Origin: Dehalococcoidia bacterium
GTDB lineage: Bacteria; Chloroflexota; Dehalococcoidia; UBA3495
NCBI GenBank assembly: GCA_030753265.1
Contig: JASMCQ010000055.1
Location: 1 to 64,000 of the forward strand
DNA: 64,000 nucleotides
Reading direction: 5' to 3'
Shown: positions 44,733 to 53,397 of the stretch, piece after piece
Position numbering within the stretch: position 1 is the stretch's first letter
Layout of the letters: each line of letters starts with the position of its first letter
Notes under the pieces: generated by a model
What the model saw: the letters and a program-made list of their open reading frames with translations, nothing else
Databases searched by the model: none
Told to the model about the DNA's origin: nothing
Made by a program: the position numbers and the translations under genes

Positions 44733-45919
44733 GGGTCGAAGGGCACCAAGACCTGGCGTCTCTCGGGGATTCTGGACCACGGCTCTACATCCTTTACCTG
44801 GTAGATGGGCGGTTTGCCGCCCAGGAGGGCCTCCAGTTGCCGCATCATCTCCCGGAGTTGCTCCCGCTTGCGGACATCCGAGAAAAGGCTGGACTGGATG
44901 CCGGACTCGCCGGTGAACCCGGCCAGAGTGAGCTTCATGTCTTCCAAGGGGCCGGGCAGGACGGTTGTATCCATCCGGCATTTCAGGGCGAACAGGGCCC
45001 TCTCTTTGCTGCCCACTGCCTCCTTGAAGGCGAAGCGCCTGGTCCACGGGGGGTGACGGACCACCTGACTCTCGATGGCAGCCGTGCGCACATACTTGCC
45101 GCGGATTTGGGGGTGGCTAAAAGCGCGGCCCAGCAGCGTCTCTACCGCCATTAAAATAGCGGGCTGGGTTACGGCCGGCGAAGGGAAGGTGAGGAATTCC
45201 GTCACCGCCTCCTCGCGCTGGAAGGGCAGCAGCGGGCTGCGGTCGATGCCGCCGGCCAGCTCCCAGGCCCGTTTCCCCTCAGCCTTCAACTGGGCTTGGA
45301 TCGAACCTGCAGAAAGGGCCGCCAGCTGGCCCAAGGTGTGCAGTCCGAAGCGGTGTAGGCGGGTCTTGTTGTCCCAGGACAGGGGCAACAGGTCGACGGA
45401 GAGTTCCTTGAGAAACCCGGCTACATCTTCCGGAACCCTGGTGGCCCGGCCGCTGCGGCTGGTCACCGCGGCGACGTAGGCCGGGAATTTCCCCCCGGCC
45501 ACTCCGATGCGAGGATTGAACTCCTGGGGCACCGCCTGGAGCAGCGACGCTATGAGCCTGGCCTCATCCCCGTACATGGCTTCCAGTCCGTCCAGCCCCA
45601 CGTAGGCGCGGCCCAGATCGGCCTTCTCCACCAGGGGGCTCCGCTGCTCCAGGGAGCAGATCACCGCGTCGAAGGCCGACTCGTAGTGCGGTGCATCCGC
45701 CCGGAGCAAGACCGTGTCCTTGCACCGGGACACGGCCTCTTGAAGAGGCATGCCGGCGACAACTCCCCGGGCCTCGGGAGAGCTGTCCAGCACCAGATCC
45801 TTGGAGCCGTAGCATTCCGTTATAACGACCGGCTTTCCCCGAAGCTCGGGATACCGCCGCAGCTCCGCTTTCATGGGAAGGTGGGTGACCAGTACGCAGG
45901 CGATCAAGCGTTCAGGCAT
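44729..45919 (-). CDS. imuB: ImuB-like Y-family DNA polymerase homologue
   Basis: A 396-residue member of the DinB/Y-family with the palm-thumb order preserved (YVGLDGLEAMYGDEARLI, LRIGVAGGKF-like PRIGVAGGKFPAYVAA, helix-hairpin-helix in RFGLHTLGQLAALS). The catalytic Asp of the first motif is absent (ACVLVTHLPMKAEL instead of CxDxD) and the SIDE motif is GLDG, as in ImuB, which is a non-catalytic partner of DnaE2. The C-terminal tail has SLFSDVRKREQLREMM, a beta-clamp-like QLREMMRQLEAL region. It overlaps both neighbouring genes, so the cluster is one operon. No imuA-like gene is next to it. Confidence 0.82.
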   Translation of the reverse strand: MPERLIACVLVTHLPMKAELRRYPELRGKPVVITECYGSKDLVLDSSPEARGVVAGMPLQEAVSRCKDTVLLRADAPHYESAFDAVICSLEQRSPLVEKADLGRAYVGLDGLEAMYGDEARLIASLLQAVPQEFNPRIGVAGGKFPAYVAAVTSRSGRATRVPEDVAGFLKELSVDLLPLSWDNKTRLHRFGLHTLGQLAALSAGSIQAQLKAEGKRAWELAGGIDRSPLLPFQREEAVTEFLTFPSPAVTQPAILMAVETLLGRAFSHPQIRGKYVRTAAIESQVVRHPPWTRRFAFKEAVGSKERALFALKCRMDTTVLPGPLEDMKLTLAGFTGESGIQSSLFSDVRKREQLREMMRQLEALLGGKPPIYQVKDVEPWSRIPERRQVLVPFDP

Positions 45920-46316
45920 TAGCGAATCCCCCCTTTGTTAAAGGGGGGTCAGGGGGGATTTCGTCTACTTGATTCACAAGAACTTTTAGGATGATATCCA
46001 CCACCGCATCAAGCTCTTGCAATACCTGCATGTTGCTAAAGCGCAGTATCCGCAGGCCTGCGCTTGCCGGGCAGGCATCCCGTTCCGCGTCATTCTGCGT
46101 ATGCTCTAGACCCAGGTGTTGTGATCCATCCACCTCCACCACCAACTTAGCGTTGGGCGCGTAAAAGTCTACAATACAAGTTCCTATGGGCTTCTGCCGA
46201 TAGAATTGCACACTGCGGAGCTGTTTCTTACGCAGCTGTGCCCATAGCATCTGCTCACAATGGGTCATTTCTTTACGCAAGTGGCGTGGAGTCTGTTTGA
46301 GGTTGTATTTGAGCAT
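45912..46316 (-). CDS. DUF559 (Vsr/endonuclease-like) protein B
   Basis: A 134-residue homologue of protein A: RHLRKEMTHCEQMLWAQLR, FYRQKPIGTCIVDFYAP, LVVEVDGSQH and LRILRFSNMQVLQEL. The last residues IPPDPPLTKGGFANA are encoded by a family C palindrome (45924-45961), so the natural end may have been earlier. The gene overlaps the imuB start by 8 bp and is the first gene of the mutasome-like operon. Two paralogues interleaved with imuB and dnaE2 suggest either a functional tie or repeated insertion. Confidence 0.8.
   Translation of the reverse strand: MLKYNLKQTPRHLRKEMTHCEQMLWAQLRKKQLRSVQFYRQKPIGTCIVDFYAPNAKLVVEVDGSQHLGLEHTQNDAERDACPASAGLRILRFSNMQVLQELDAVVDIILKVLVNQVDEIPPDPPLTKGGFANA
45924..45961. 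repeat. Dispersed C-rich palindrome (family C)
   Basis: GAATCCCCCCTTTGTTAAAG followed by GGGGGTCAGGGGGGATT, at the junction of imuB and the DUF559 gene; translated as the C terminus of the latter. Confidence 0.85.
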
Positions 46317-46744
46317 TGTGGGATAACTCTTCAGGGCTTCTTATTTGGCGGGGAAATCCCCCCTGCCCCCCCTTTTACAAAGGGGGGAACTTCGTATTCA
46401 GCCGCGAACGGTCTACTTTCGGGTATCGGATTATATAGAACGAATGTACGACTTAACAACGGGTGTAAGTCAGTAATCTTCGAATTATGATTAAACAAAG
46501 TTTTATATTTCAGATAATGTCAGGCAATTCGAGGCTGGTGCTCCCGATGTCGTCGCTCAAGGGTGCAAACATGACCAAAAGAGCAATCCTATTGAGCCAG
46601 ATCGCGGCTTCCTACTAACGGCAAAACTTTGCCCGCAAGATTCGGATAGATTTTCCCTGAGAGGTACAGTACGCTGGGTTATGGAAGCCTTTTTAGGAAG
46701 GAACCTCAAAAGCATTTACAACCGTTTCGAGGCAGGCTGATAAG
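46317..46744. other. Divergent intergenic region with family C palindrome
   Basis: 428 bp between the mutasome operon and ada. It contains the palindrome at 46353-46390 and then an AT-rich stretch (about 46430-46520) that could hold divergent promoters or a damage-response operator, but I cannot name a specific site. Confidence 0.45.
46353..46390. repeat. Dispersed C-rich palindrome (family C)
   Basis: GAAATCCCCCCTGCCCCCCC followed by TTTTACAAAGGGGGGAA, the cleanest copy of the family in the window. Confidence 0.85.
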
Positions 46745-47863
46745 ATGGCAACGCTCAAAGTGCAACCCTCTTCCATCGAGCATGGTGACCCGGACCGCCG
46801 CTGGCAGGCCGTGCTGGCCCGTGACCAACGGTCTGACGGCGCCTTCGTGTACGCCGTTCGCTCCACTGGGGTCTACTGCCGGCCCTCCTGTCCCAGCCGG
46901 CGGCCCAATCGGGAGCAGGTGGTCTTCTTTCCAGAGCCCGAGGCGGCGGAGAGGGCGGGCTTCCGCCACTGCCGCCGTTGCCGTCCCGACCAACCCTTTT
47001 CTGCTGGCCGGCCACTGGAGATAGTGAATCTTGTCTGCCGGTATATTCAAAGTAATCCGGACGGCCCGCCTACCCTGGCCCAGCTCAGCGGCCAGGCTGG
47101 CGCCAGCCCCGGATACGTCCACCGGGTCTTCAAGCGGCTGATGGGCATCACGCCCCGCCAGTATGCCGATGCCTGCCGGCGGGACCGCTTCAAGGCCCGG
47201 CTGAGAGAAGGATGGGACGTTACCGGCGCGATGTATGACGCTGGGTACGGCTCCACCAGCCGTCTGTACGAGGGGTCAACGGGGCATCTGGGCATGAGCC
47301 CGGCCTCCTATCGCCGGGGTGGCCGGGGGGCCAGCATCACCTACACCATCGTGGCCTGTCCGTTGGGCCGGCTGCTGGTGGCTGCCACCGAGCGAGGACT
47401 GTGCTCCGTAAAACTGGGCGGCTCCAACACGGAGTTGGATGCCGAATTACGGCAGGAGTTCCCAGGGGCCCAGCTCTACCCGGATGATGGAGTCCTTGGC
47501 GAATCCGCCGGGGCCCTGGTGCGCCATCTGAAGGGGGACCTGGCTTATCCGGACCTGCCGCTGGACATCCGTGCCACCGCCTTTCAGCGGCAGGTGTGGG
47601 AGTACCTGCGGACCATTCCCTATGGCGAGACCCGGTCCTATCAGCAGGTTGCCGCTGCGGTGGGCCGGCCGGCCGCCGCGCGGGCGGTGGGCCGCGCCTG
47701 CGGAGCCAACCCCGTCCCGCTGGTGGTACCGTGCCACCGGGTGGTCAAACAGGACGGAGGCCTTGGCGGGTACCGCTGGGGCCCCGAGCGCAAGGCCGCC
47801 CTATTGGGCCGGGAGCGTTCGGCGGCCGAGACGCCCCGGCAGCGGGCGGAGGGAGCCAGTTAG
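46745..47863 (+). CDS. ada: Ada: methylphosphotriester and O6-methylguanine DNA methyltransferase/regulator
   Basis: A 372-residue bifunctional repair protein and activator. The zinc domain has Cys45, Cys49, Cys76 and Cys79 with the same spacing as E. coli Cys38/42/69/72; Cys45 should accept methyl groups from phosphotriesters. An AraC-type helix-turn-helix follows (TGHLGMSPASYRRGG), then the C-terminal transferase with PCHRV and acceptor Cys330, ending in LGGYRWGPERKAALL. It is divergent from the imuB/dnaE2 operon across a 428-bp gap. Upstream ribosome binding is weak (GGCAGG). Methylated Ada is expected to activate itself and neighbouring repair genes. Confidence 0.93.
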   Translation: MATLKVQPSSIEHGDPDRRWQAVLARDQRSDGAFVYAVRSTGVYCRPSCPSRRPNREQVVFFPEPEAAERAGFRHCRRCRPDQPFSAGRPLEIVNLVCRYIQSNPDGPPTLAQLSGQAGASPGYVHRVFKRLMGITPRQYADACRRDRFKARLREGWDVTGAMYDAGYGSTSRLYEGSTGHLGMSPASYRRGGRGASITYTIVACPLGRLLVAATERGLCSVKLGGSNTELDAELRQEFPGAQLYPDDGVLGESAGALVRHLKGDLAYPDLPLDIRATAFQRQVWEYLRTIPYGETRSYQQVAAAVGRPAAARAVGRACGANPVPLVVPCHRVVKQDGGLGGYRWGPERKAALLGRERSAAETPRQRAEGAS

Positions 47864-47983
47864 CCGAGGGAGCTTTGAGGGCCGTATAATAGAGAGAAGA
47901 CACTGCAAGTATCCAGGCTGCGGCAGGTCTTGTGTCCACCATGTCTCCGAACAGGCGTAAGCTATGTCTCCGGTTCATACACC

Positions 47984-48013
47984 ATTCTTAAAAAGGGGAA
48001 ACAGGGGGATTTG
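47984..48013. repeat. Dispersed C-rich palindrome (family C), upstream of the peptidase gene
   Basis: TTCTTAAAAAGGGGAAACAG followed by GGGGATTTGG, inverse orientation relative to the copies at 41-46 kb. It lies in the leader of the peptidase gene. Confidence 0.6.
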
Positions 48014-48044
48014 GCCCCAGGACACGGTCTCCGGTCATGTTCGG

Positions 48045-49352
48045 ATGTTTATGCATCGACCAGTAAGCTCCGCCCCGCGTCTGGCGGTGGCCATCTTGGC
48101 CGCCGCCCTGGCGCTTTTCCTGCTGGTTGCGCCGGTCCGGGCGTCCGGCGGCGGCATCCGGGTCCTAGACTCGCGCGCGGAGATCAACTTCCCCGACGGC
48201 ATCAGCTTCACGCTGGCCGCCGAGGGGGAGGCGGAGATCGTCGAGGTACGGCTGTTTTACCGCACCCTCGAAGATGGCATCTGGTCCTACGCCTATTCCG
48301 GCTTCAATACCGGGCGTCACGTCACCGCGAGCTTCAGGCTCAGCATAGGCGGGTCCAACTACCTGCCTCCCGGCGCCACGCTGGAGTACTACTACGTCAT
48401 TCGTGATGCCCGAGGCAACGTCCATGAAACCTCCCCCAATGTGATCGAGTACACCGACGATCGTTTCGAGTGGGAGCGGATTCAGGCCGGTCCTCTGCTC
48501 CTGCTGTACCATGACCTGCGAAGATCCAAGGTCGAGGCGGTGACCCGCGATGTGGAGGAGCGGCTGGACCACATCTTCAACTTGCTTCGGATAGAGACCG
48601 GCCGGCCAATCAGAGGAGTCATCTACAACCGGCCCGACGAGGCGGAGGACGCCTTTCCCCGGCAAAGCCGGACCACCGACGAACTGCATCTTTTCGGGGG
48701 GTTCGCCTTTCCCGCCACCGGGGGGTTCGTTGGCGTGGGATTCCAGACCGGCATCATCGTCCATGAGGCGGCGCATCTGCTGCTGGACCAGGCGCTGGAA
48801 CCCAACGCCCTCCCACTGCCCTCCTGGTTGGACGAGGGGTTTGCCAGCTACGTGGCGCCGGGCGCTACTCCCTACAGCGGGAAAAGCCTGAGTTCCCGGG
48901 GCCTGCCTTTGCGGGCCATGACCAGGGTCTCGGGGACCCCCCTGGCCATAACCACCTTCTATCAGAAGGCGGAGAGCGTGTTGGCTTACCTGATCGAGGA
49001 GTATGGGGTCGAGCCGTTCCAGCAGTTCATTGGAGAACTGGGCCAGGGCAGCACGACGGAGCAAGCCCTGCTCACGGCCTATGGATTCGACGTTAACGGG
49101 CTCGAGGACCTGTGGGCCGTTGACGCCAAGCGGCCACCGGCGCCGGCCCCCGGGTCTCCGGCGAGGAGTTCTCCCTGGGTGAGTTTCAGCACGCTGCTCA
49201 TCGGTGGCTTGGCGGCGGCCGTAGCCCTGGTGGTGGTGACGCGCCTCGCCATCAGGCGGTTGCGCCCTCGCGTGGACACCGGCGAAGGCCTCCAACCCTG
49301 GGAGGACCCGGACCTTCTGGACCCCAACGACGAAGACGAATATCGCTTCTGA
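48045..49352 (+). CDS. Peptidase MA-like zinc metallopeptidase, membrane-anchored
   Basis: A 435-residue exported protein: signal peptide (AALALFLLVAPVRA), a beta-rich N-terminal domain, a peptidase-MA-like domain with zinc motif HEAAH, then WLDEGFASYVAPG giving the third-ligand Glu region, and a C-terminal transmembrane segment (about residues 384-405) with an acidic tail. The catalytic part faces outward. The open frame starts at 47964, but the first codons read through a family C repeat, so ATG 48045 (or 48051) is chosen. The ribosome binding site is poor in either case. Confidence 0.8.
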   Translation: MFMHRPVSSAPRLAVAILAAALALFLLVAPVRASGGGIRVLDSRAEINFPDGISFTLAAEGEAEIVEVRLFYRTLEDGIWSYAYSGFNTGRHVTASFRLSIGGSNYLPPGATLEYYYVIRDARGNVHETSPNVIEYTDDRFEWERIQAGPLLLLYHDLRRSKVEAVTRDVEERLDHIFNLLRIETGRPIRGVIYNRPDEAEDAFPRQSRTTDELHLFGGFAFPATGGFVGVGFQTGIIVHEAAHLLLDQALEPNALPLPSWLDEGFASYVAPGATPYSGKSLSSRGLPLRAMTRVSGTPLAITTFYQKAESVLAYLIEEYGVEPFQQFIGELGQGSTTEQALLTAYGFDVNGLEDLWAVDAKRPPAPAPGSPARSSPWVSFSTLLIGGLAAAVALVVVTRLAIRRLRPRVDTGEGLQPWEDPDLLDPNDEDEYRF

Positions 49353-49592
49353 GCTTCCCCTGCCCGCGACTTTTTGGTATGCTCTGGGTCGGGTCGGCGA
49401 AGTGCCTTTGTCGCCTTGAGCCCCTCGGCTGCGCTTGAGAAAAAACTCCGAGAGGGGCCTGGAAAGATAAAGGGAATTACCCTGCCCCAGGTTTCTCCCA
49501 CGCCTCCAGCAGGATTCGGCCGGCGGTTTCAAGGTTACATTTTCCGCCCGAAGCCGCTTGCTTCACAAACAGCATCAGCAAGGAGGTCCCAC

Positions 49593-50084
49593 ATGAGCAA
49601 TAATGAGATTCAAGAACTGCAAGAGGGCTTGCGCTCCGCCCGTGAGGCCGTGCTTTCGGCCATCGAGGGGATTTCGGAGGCGGAAGCAAAGGAAGTGCCG
49701 GAGCCCGGCGAGTGGACCGTGGCCCAACTGATGGGCCATATCACGGAGGTTCAATCTTTCTGGGTTTCAAAAGCAATCTTGATAACCAGAGAGGATGACC
49801 CCAACGTTGCCCGCAATGCCGCCGAGGGTGAACTGCGGACGGCCTCCGTAGCCGGCATGGCCCAGCACAGTGTGGCCGATCTCAGACAGAAAATGATCGC
49901 CGCCAACGACGCCGCTGTGGCCACAGTTGGGGGTATCGACCCCAAGGACCTGAACCGGCTGGGACACCGCGGCGAAGGAAAATCCGTATCCGCCGGCCAA
50001 ATCGTTCAGTCCGTGGCGTCCCATCTCAGAGAACACGCCGGCCAGATCACCGAGACCCGCCGGATCGTGCGAGAGAGGCAGTAA
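49593..50084 (+). CDS. DinB/YfiT-like four-helix protein
   Basis: A 163-residue DinB-superfamily protein. Metal-ligand histidines are likely in LMGHITEVQSFW and HLREHAGQI, with EWTVAQL the conserved strand. Members include thiol S-transferases (bacillithiol or mycothiol dependent) and proteins of unknown role. ATG 49593 follows AAGGAGGT closely; the open frame further upstream has no conserved sequence. No signal peptide. It is monocistronic as far as can be seen. Confidence 0.82.
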   Translation: MSNNEIQELQEGLRSAREAVLSAIEGISEAEAKEVPEPGEWTVAQLMGHITEVQSFWVSKAILITREDDPNVARNAAEGELRTASVAGMAQHSVADLRQKMIAANDAAVATVGGIDPKDLNRLGHRGEGKSVSAGQIVQSVASHLREHAGQITETRRIVRERQ

Positions 50085-50423
50085 GGGAGAAGCCGGGCGC
50101 CGGACAAAACTAGGAAGCCGCAACGGCCCGTCCCGCCAGCGGTCAAGTGCCCACCCACCACCGGCTCCGGCAGTTTGACCCGGACCAGGTTTAGGCTGGC
50201 TCCCCATTCGACACATAGGCGATTCAGGCCGGCCCCGGCGGATCAGGCGGCGGTCAATTTCGTGCAACATCTCAATGATTGAGCAGGTTTTTTGCGACGG
50301 GAATCGGGTATACTCTTTGCGGTGCATCCCATGGCTCGGGGTCTGGCGGTCCCGTTCCGCGGTCCTCGTCCATGGAGCGGACACCGCGCGGTGCAAATAT
50401 TTGAGGTACGATAGGTAGATGCA
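50085..50423. other. Intergenic region before the cyclophilin gene
   Basis: 339 bp without a coding signature. TATACT at 50309-50314 may be a -10 element for the cyclophilin gene, but the -35 (GTTTTT or GGTTTT) is poor. Confidence 0.35.
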
Positions 50424-51122
50424 ATGAGAACGCTGGTTTTGCTCGGCACTCTCGCAATCGCACTTTTCCTGATGGCGTGTACGTTGGTCACGTCAACTGA
50501 CACGCCAAGCCCGGCTCCCACGGCAATTCCCGCATCGGCTCCCGATGCAGGGGTCGCCGGAGCCTCTAATTCAAAATGCGCGCCAGCTCAGGCCGCAACC
50601 GGAGGAGCCTTGAAGCAATATGACAGCCCGCCCTCGATGTCTATCGAGCCCAGTGCAAATTACACCGCGACCATCAAGACCAATTGCGGTGCGATCTCCC
50701 TGGAGTTACTGGCCGACAAAGCTCCGATAACCGTCAATAATTTCGTGTTTCTAGCTAAGGACGGGTTCTACGACGGGGTGGTCTTCCACCGGGTAATACC
50801 GGACTTCATGATTCAGGGAGGCGACCCCACGGGGACCGGGAGCGGCGGGCCCGGCTACAGGTTCCAGGACGAATTCGACCCCTCGGTGACGTTCGCCAAG
50901 TCCGGAGTTCTGGCCATGGCCAACGCCGGACCCGGCACCAACGGGAGCCAGTTCTTTATCACGCTGGCGCCCACACCTCACCTGAACGGGGCCCACACCA
51001 TATTCGGCCGCGTGGTCCAGGGTCAGGATGTTGTGGAAGCTATCGTCGCGACCAGAGGTCCCGGGGACCGGCCGAAGGAGCCCGTGGTTATCGAGACCAT
51101 CGCCATAGTCCAGGCCGGCTAG
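50424..51122 (+). CDS. Cyclophilin-type peptidyl-prolyl isomerase, lipoprotein
   Basis: A 232-residue exported isomerase. The signal peptide ends in a lipobox (FLMAC, Cys19) and a Pro/Ala-rich linker leads to a cyclophilin domain from about residue 78. Conserved catalytic parts are FHRVIPDFMIQGGDPTGTG, AMANAGPGTNGSQFFI and HTIFGRVVQG. It probably helps fold exported proteins at the membrane outer face. The gene ends inside a 10-bp hairpin (51110-51134) shared with the convergent dehydrogenase gene. Confidence 0.92.
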   Translation: MRTLVLLGTLAIALFLMACTLVTSTDTPSPAPTAIPASAPDAGVAGASNSKCAPAQAATGGALKQYDSPPSMSIEPSANYTATIKTNCGAISLELLADKAPITVNNFVFLAKDGFYDGVVFHRVIPDFMIQGGDPTGTGSGGPGYRFQDEFDPSVTFAKSGVLAMANAGPGTNGSQFFITLAPTPHLNGAHTIFGRVVQGQDVVEAIVATRGPGDRPKEPVVIETIAIVQAG

Positions 51123-51134
51123 CCGCCGGCCTGG
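51110..51134. terminator. Hairpin between convergent genes
   Basis: CCAGGCCGGC, loop TAGCC, GCCGGCCTGG: a perfect 10-bp stem whose loop carries the cyclophilin stop codon. The stop of the opposing gene is 19 bp further. No T tract. Confidence 0.5.
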
Positions 51135-51152
51135 ATCTCGGGTCCGGGGCCA

Positions 51153-52049
51153 CTAGCCGCCCTTCTTGACTTCCACCTTGGCCAGACGCTCCAGGAAGTG
51201 GAGGATGGCGGAATGGTCTGCCTCGGACTCTCCCTCGTTGACCAACGCCGCCAGCATCTGCTGCACCAGGGCGGTGACCGGAAGGGGAATGCTCAGTTCC
51301 TGGGCTGTCTGCATCACGTTGCGCAGGTCCTTCTGGTGGAGGCGAATGCGGAAGCCGGCCTGGAAGTTCCGGCTCAGCATCATCGGCGCCTTGGCTTCCA
51401 TCACGGCGCTGCCGGCCAGGCCTCCCCGGATTGCGTTGAACACCTTCTCCGGGTCCACGCCCGCCCGTTGGGCCAGCACCAGGGCTTCGCTCAACGCCTC
51501 GATGTTGGCCGCCACGCAAATCTGGTTGGCCAGTTTGGTGACGCCGCCGGCGCCTATGTCGCCCGTCAGGACCACGTTGCCGCCCATGATCTTCATCAGG
51601 TCGTAGCAATCGTCGAACACTTTCTGCTTGCCCCCGACCATGATGGCCAGGGTGGCGTTGATGGCGCCGGGCTCACCACCGCTCACCGGCGCGTCCAGCA
51701 TCTCGACGCCCTTCTTGGCGCACTCGGCGGCGATTCTCTGTGAGACCAGCGGTGCAATCGAACTCATGTCGATGATGACGGAGCCGGACTTTGCCCCTTC
51801 CAGCACCCCGTTGGGCCCCAGAATCGCCTTCTCCGAGTCGGCGGAATCAGGAAGCATGGTGATGATCTTGCCGGCGGCGGCGGCCACCCCTTTGCAGGAA
51901 GAACCGTCCTTGGCCCCTTCGGTGACCAACTCCTCCACGGGCGCGCCCACGATGTCGTACACCGTGAGGGCATAGCCCGCCTTCATCAGGTTGCGCGCCA
52001 TGTGCTTTCCCATGATCCCGAGTCCGATAAATCCAATCTGCTCCGCCAT
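51153..52049 (-). CDS. Beta-hydroxyacid dehydrogenase (3-hydroxyisobutyrate/tartronate-semialdehyde reductase family)
   Basis: A 298-residue NAD(P)-dependent enzyme. Cofactor motif GFIGLGIMGKHMARNL at the start, substrate motif DAPVSGGEPGA, and catalytic Lys in GAGGVTKLANQI near residue 170, then the C-terminal helical domain. ATG 52049 is preferred over an upstream ATG because AGGAG precedes it and the nucleotide-binding motif starts at residue 6. Members reduce tartronate semialdehyde, succinic semialdehyde or oxidise 3-hydroxyisobutyrate; the choice is open. Confidence 0.9.
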   Translation of the reverse strand: MAEQIGFIGLGIMGKHMARNLMKAGYALTVYDIVGAPVEELVTEGAKDGSSCKGVAAAAGKIITMLPDSADSEKAILGPNGVLEGAKSGSVIIDMSSIAPLVSQRIAAECAKKGVEMLDAPVSGGEPGAINATLAIMVGGKQKVFDDCYDLMKIMGGNVVLTGDIGAGGVTKLANQICVAANIEALSEALVLAQRAGVDPEKVFNAIRGGLAGSAVMEAKAPMMLSRNFQAGFRIRLHQKDLRNVMQTAQELSIPLPVTALVQQMLAALVNEGESEADHSAILHFLERLAKVEVKKGG

Positions 52050-52418
52050 GCTTACTCCTGTGGCCGTTCGAAAATAAACCCTGCCAAGCAAAAGCCACTC
52101 TATCATACCCCTAGGCACATCGCTAGATGCAGCGCCACGCCTGAGTAGGGCGGCGCGTTAGATTTGACGGGCCTACCCTGAAAATAGCGGCCAGGACGGG
52201 GATTGCCAAGCTGGATGAGGTTGAGATTGGGCTGGGTTGCCCATCTTTGGCGAGGCAAAACCGCCTTCTCGATTCTCCCGGTGATTCGTTGGGCCAAGCC
52301 GGAGGTCAACGCAAAGCAGGCTGAATCCTCAGGCGCGGCGTCGAGTACTACCCTCCGTTGTGCTAACGGGCGGGCGGGTTTATGATACTTCCTGCTGAAT
52401 TCATCGATCGAGGTCCTA
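52050..52418. other. Divergent intergenic region with promoter-like site
   Basis: 369 bp between divergent genes; holds a putative promoter for the epimerase gene at 52358-52386 and no coding signature. Confidence 0.4.
52358..52386 (+). promoter_or_regulatory. Putative promoter of the epimerase gene
   Basis: TTGTGC (52358-52363), a 17-bp spacer and TATGAT (52381-52386), 33 bp upstream of ATG 52419. Confidence 0.45.
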
Positions 52419-53363
52419 ATGGCGGAAGGCAAGACAGCGCTGGTAACCGGCGGGGCGGGGTTCATCGGCTCCCACCTGGTGGACCGGCTACTGGCCCTGG
52501 AATATCGCGTGGTTATTGTAGACAACTTGAGCAGCGGAAAGTTGAAGAACCTGAACCGGGCCGCCACCTTCCACCACACCGACATCACCCACCCGTCCGT
52601 CAACGATGTATTCCAGAGAGAGCAGCCGGATATCGTGTTCCACCTGGCCGCCCAAACCAGCGTCACCCAATCAATCAGGGACCCCGTCACAGACGGCGGG
52701 ATCAACGTCAACGGCACCCTGCGGATACTGGAGGCGGCGCGGCGTCACGGCATCGAGAAGTTCATCTACTCTTCCACCGGGGGCGCTCTCTACGGGGACC
52801 CCGAGGTGGACCCCTGCCCGGACGACCATCCCGTCAAGCCTCTGTCTCCCTACGGCATGTCCAAATACCTTGGGGAGCAGTACCTCGACTTTTACCGGCG
52901 GCTATACCGCCTCAACTATACCTGCCTGCGGTATGGGAACGTCTACGGTCCCCGGCAAGACCCCCATGGCGAGGCCGGGGTGATCGCCATTTTCAGCCAG
53001 GCCATGCTGGAGGGCAGACAGCCCGAGATTTTCGGGGACGGTGAACAGGAGCGCGACTTTGTCAACGTCGATGACGTGGTCGAGGCCAACATCCGCGCCG
53101 TGGACCGGGGGGTCGGCATGGCGATGAACATCGGTACCGGTCAGAGGACCAGCATCAACCGAATCTTCGAAATATTGAAAGGCATCATAGGTTATAAGTG
53201 GGCAGCCGTGCATGGCGCGGCCCGCCTGGGCGATGTTTACCAAATAAGCCTGGAGAGCACCCGTGCGGCTGAGGAGCTGGGCTGGGCCCCTCAGGTTAGC
53301 CTGGAAGAAGGCCTGCGCCGCACGGTAGAATACTTCCGCCGGACGGCCCACGCCGCCCGGTAA
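52419..53363 (+). CDS. NAD-dependent sugar-nucleotide epimerase/dehydratase
   Basis: A 314-residue extended SDR of the GalE-like group. GGAGFIGSHLVDRLL binds NAD, DNLSSGKLKNL is the usual turn, SSTGGALYGD and YGMSKYLGEQY hold the Ser/Thr and Tyr-Lys catalytic residues, and LRYGNVYGPRQ and FVNVDDVVEAN follow. It acts on a UDP- or GDP-sugar, most likely a UDP-glucose/galactose 4-epimerase. The start is ATG 52419; the GAGG before it is at good distance. trxB follows 34 bp downstream and may be co-transcribed. Confidence 0.9.
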   Translation: MAEGKTALVTGGAGFIGSHLVDRLLALEYRVVIVDNLSSGKLKNLNRAATFHHTDITHPSVNDVFQREQPDIVFHLAAQTSVTQSIRDPVTDGGINVNGTLRILEAARRHGIEKFIYSSTGGALYGDPEVDPCPDDHPVKPLSPYGMSKYLGEQYLDFYRRLYRLNYTCLRYGNVYGPRQDPHGEAGVIAIFSQAMLEGRQPEIFGDGEQERDFVNVDDVVEANIRAVDRGVGMAMNIGTGQRTSINRIFEILKGIIGYKWAAVHGAARLGDVYQISLESTRAAEELGWAPQVSLEEGLRRTVEYFRRTAHAAR

Positions 53364-53397
53364 TCCGACCCGACTAGACTGGAGGCGAACAGAGAGA

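Noticed and set aside
48165..49532. 455-codon open frame antisense to the peptidase gene
   Set aside because: The sense strand has a signal peptide, HEAAH motif and transmembrane segment; the antisense has none.
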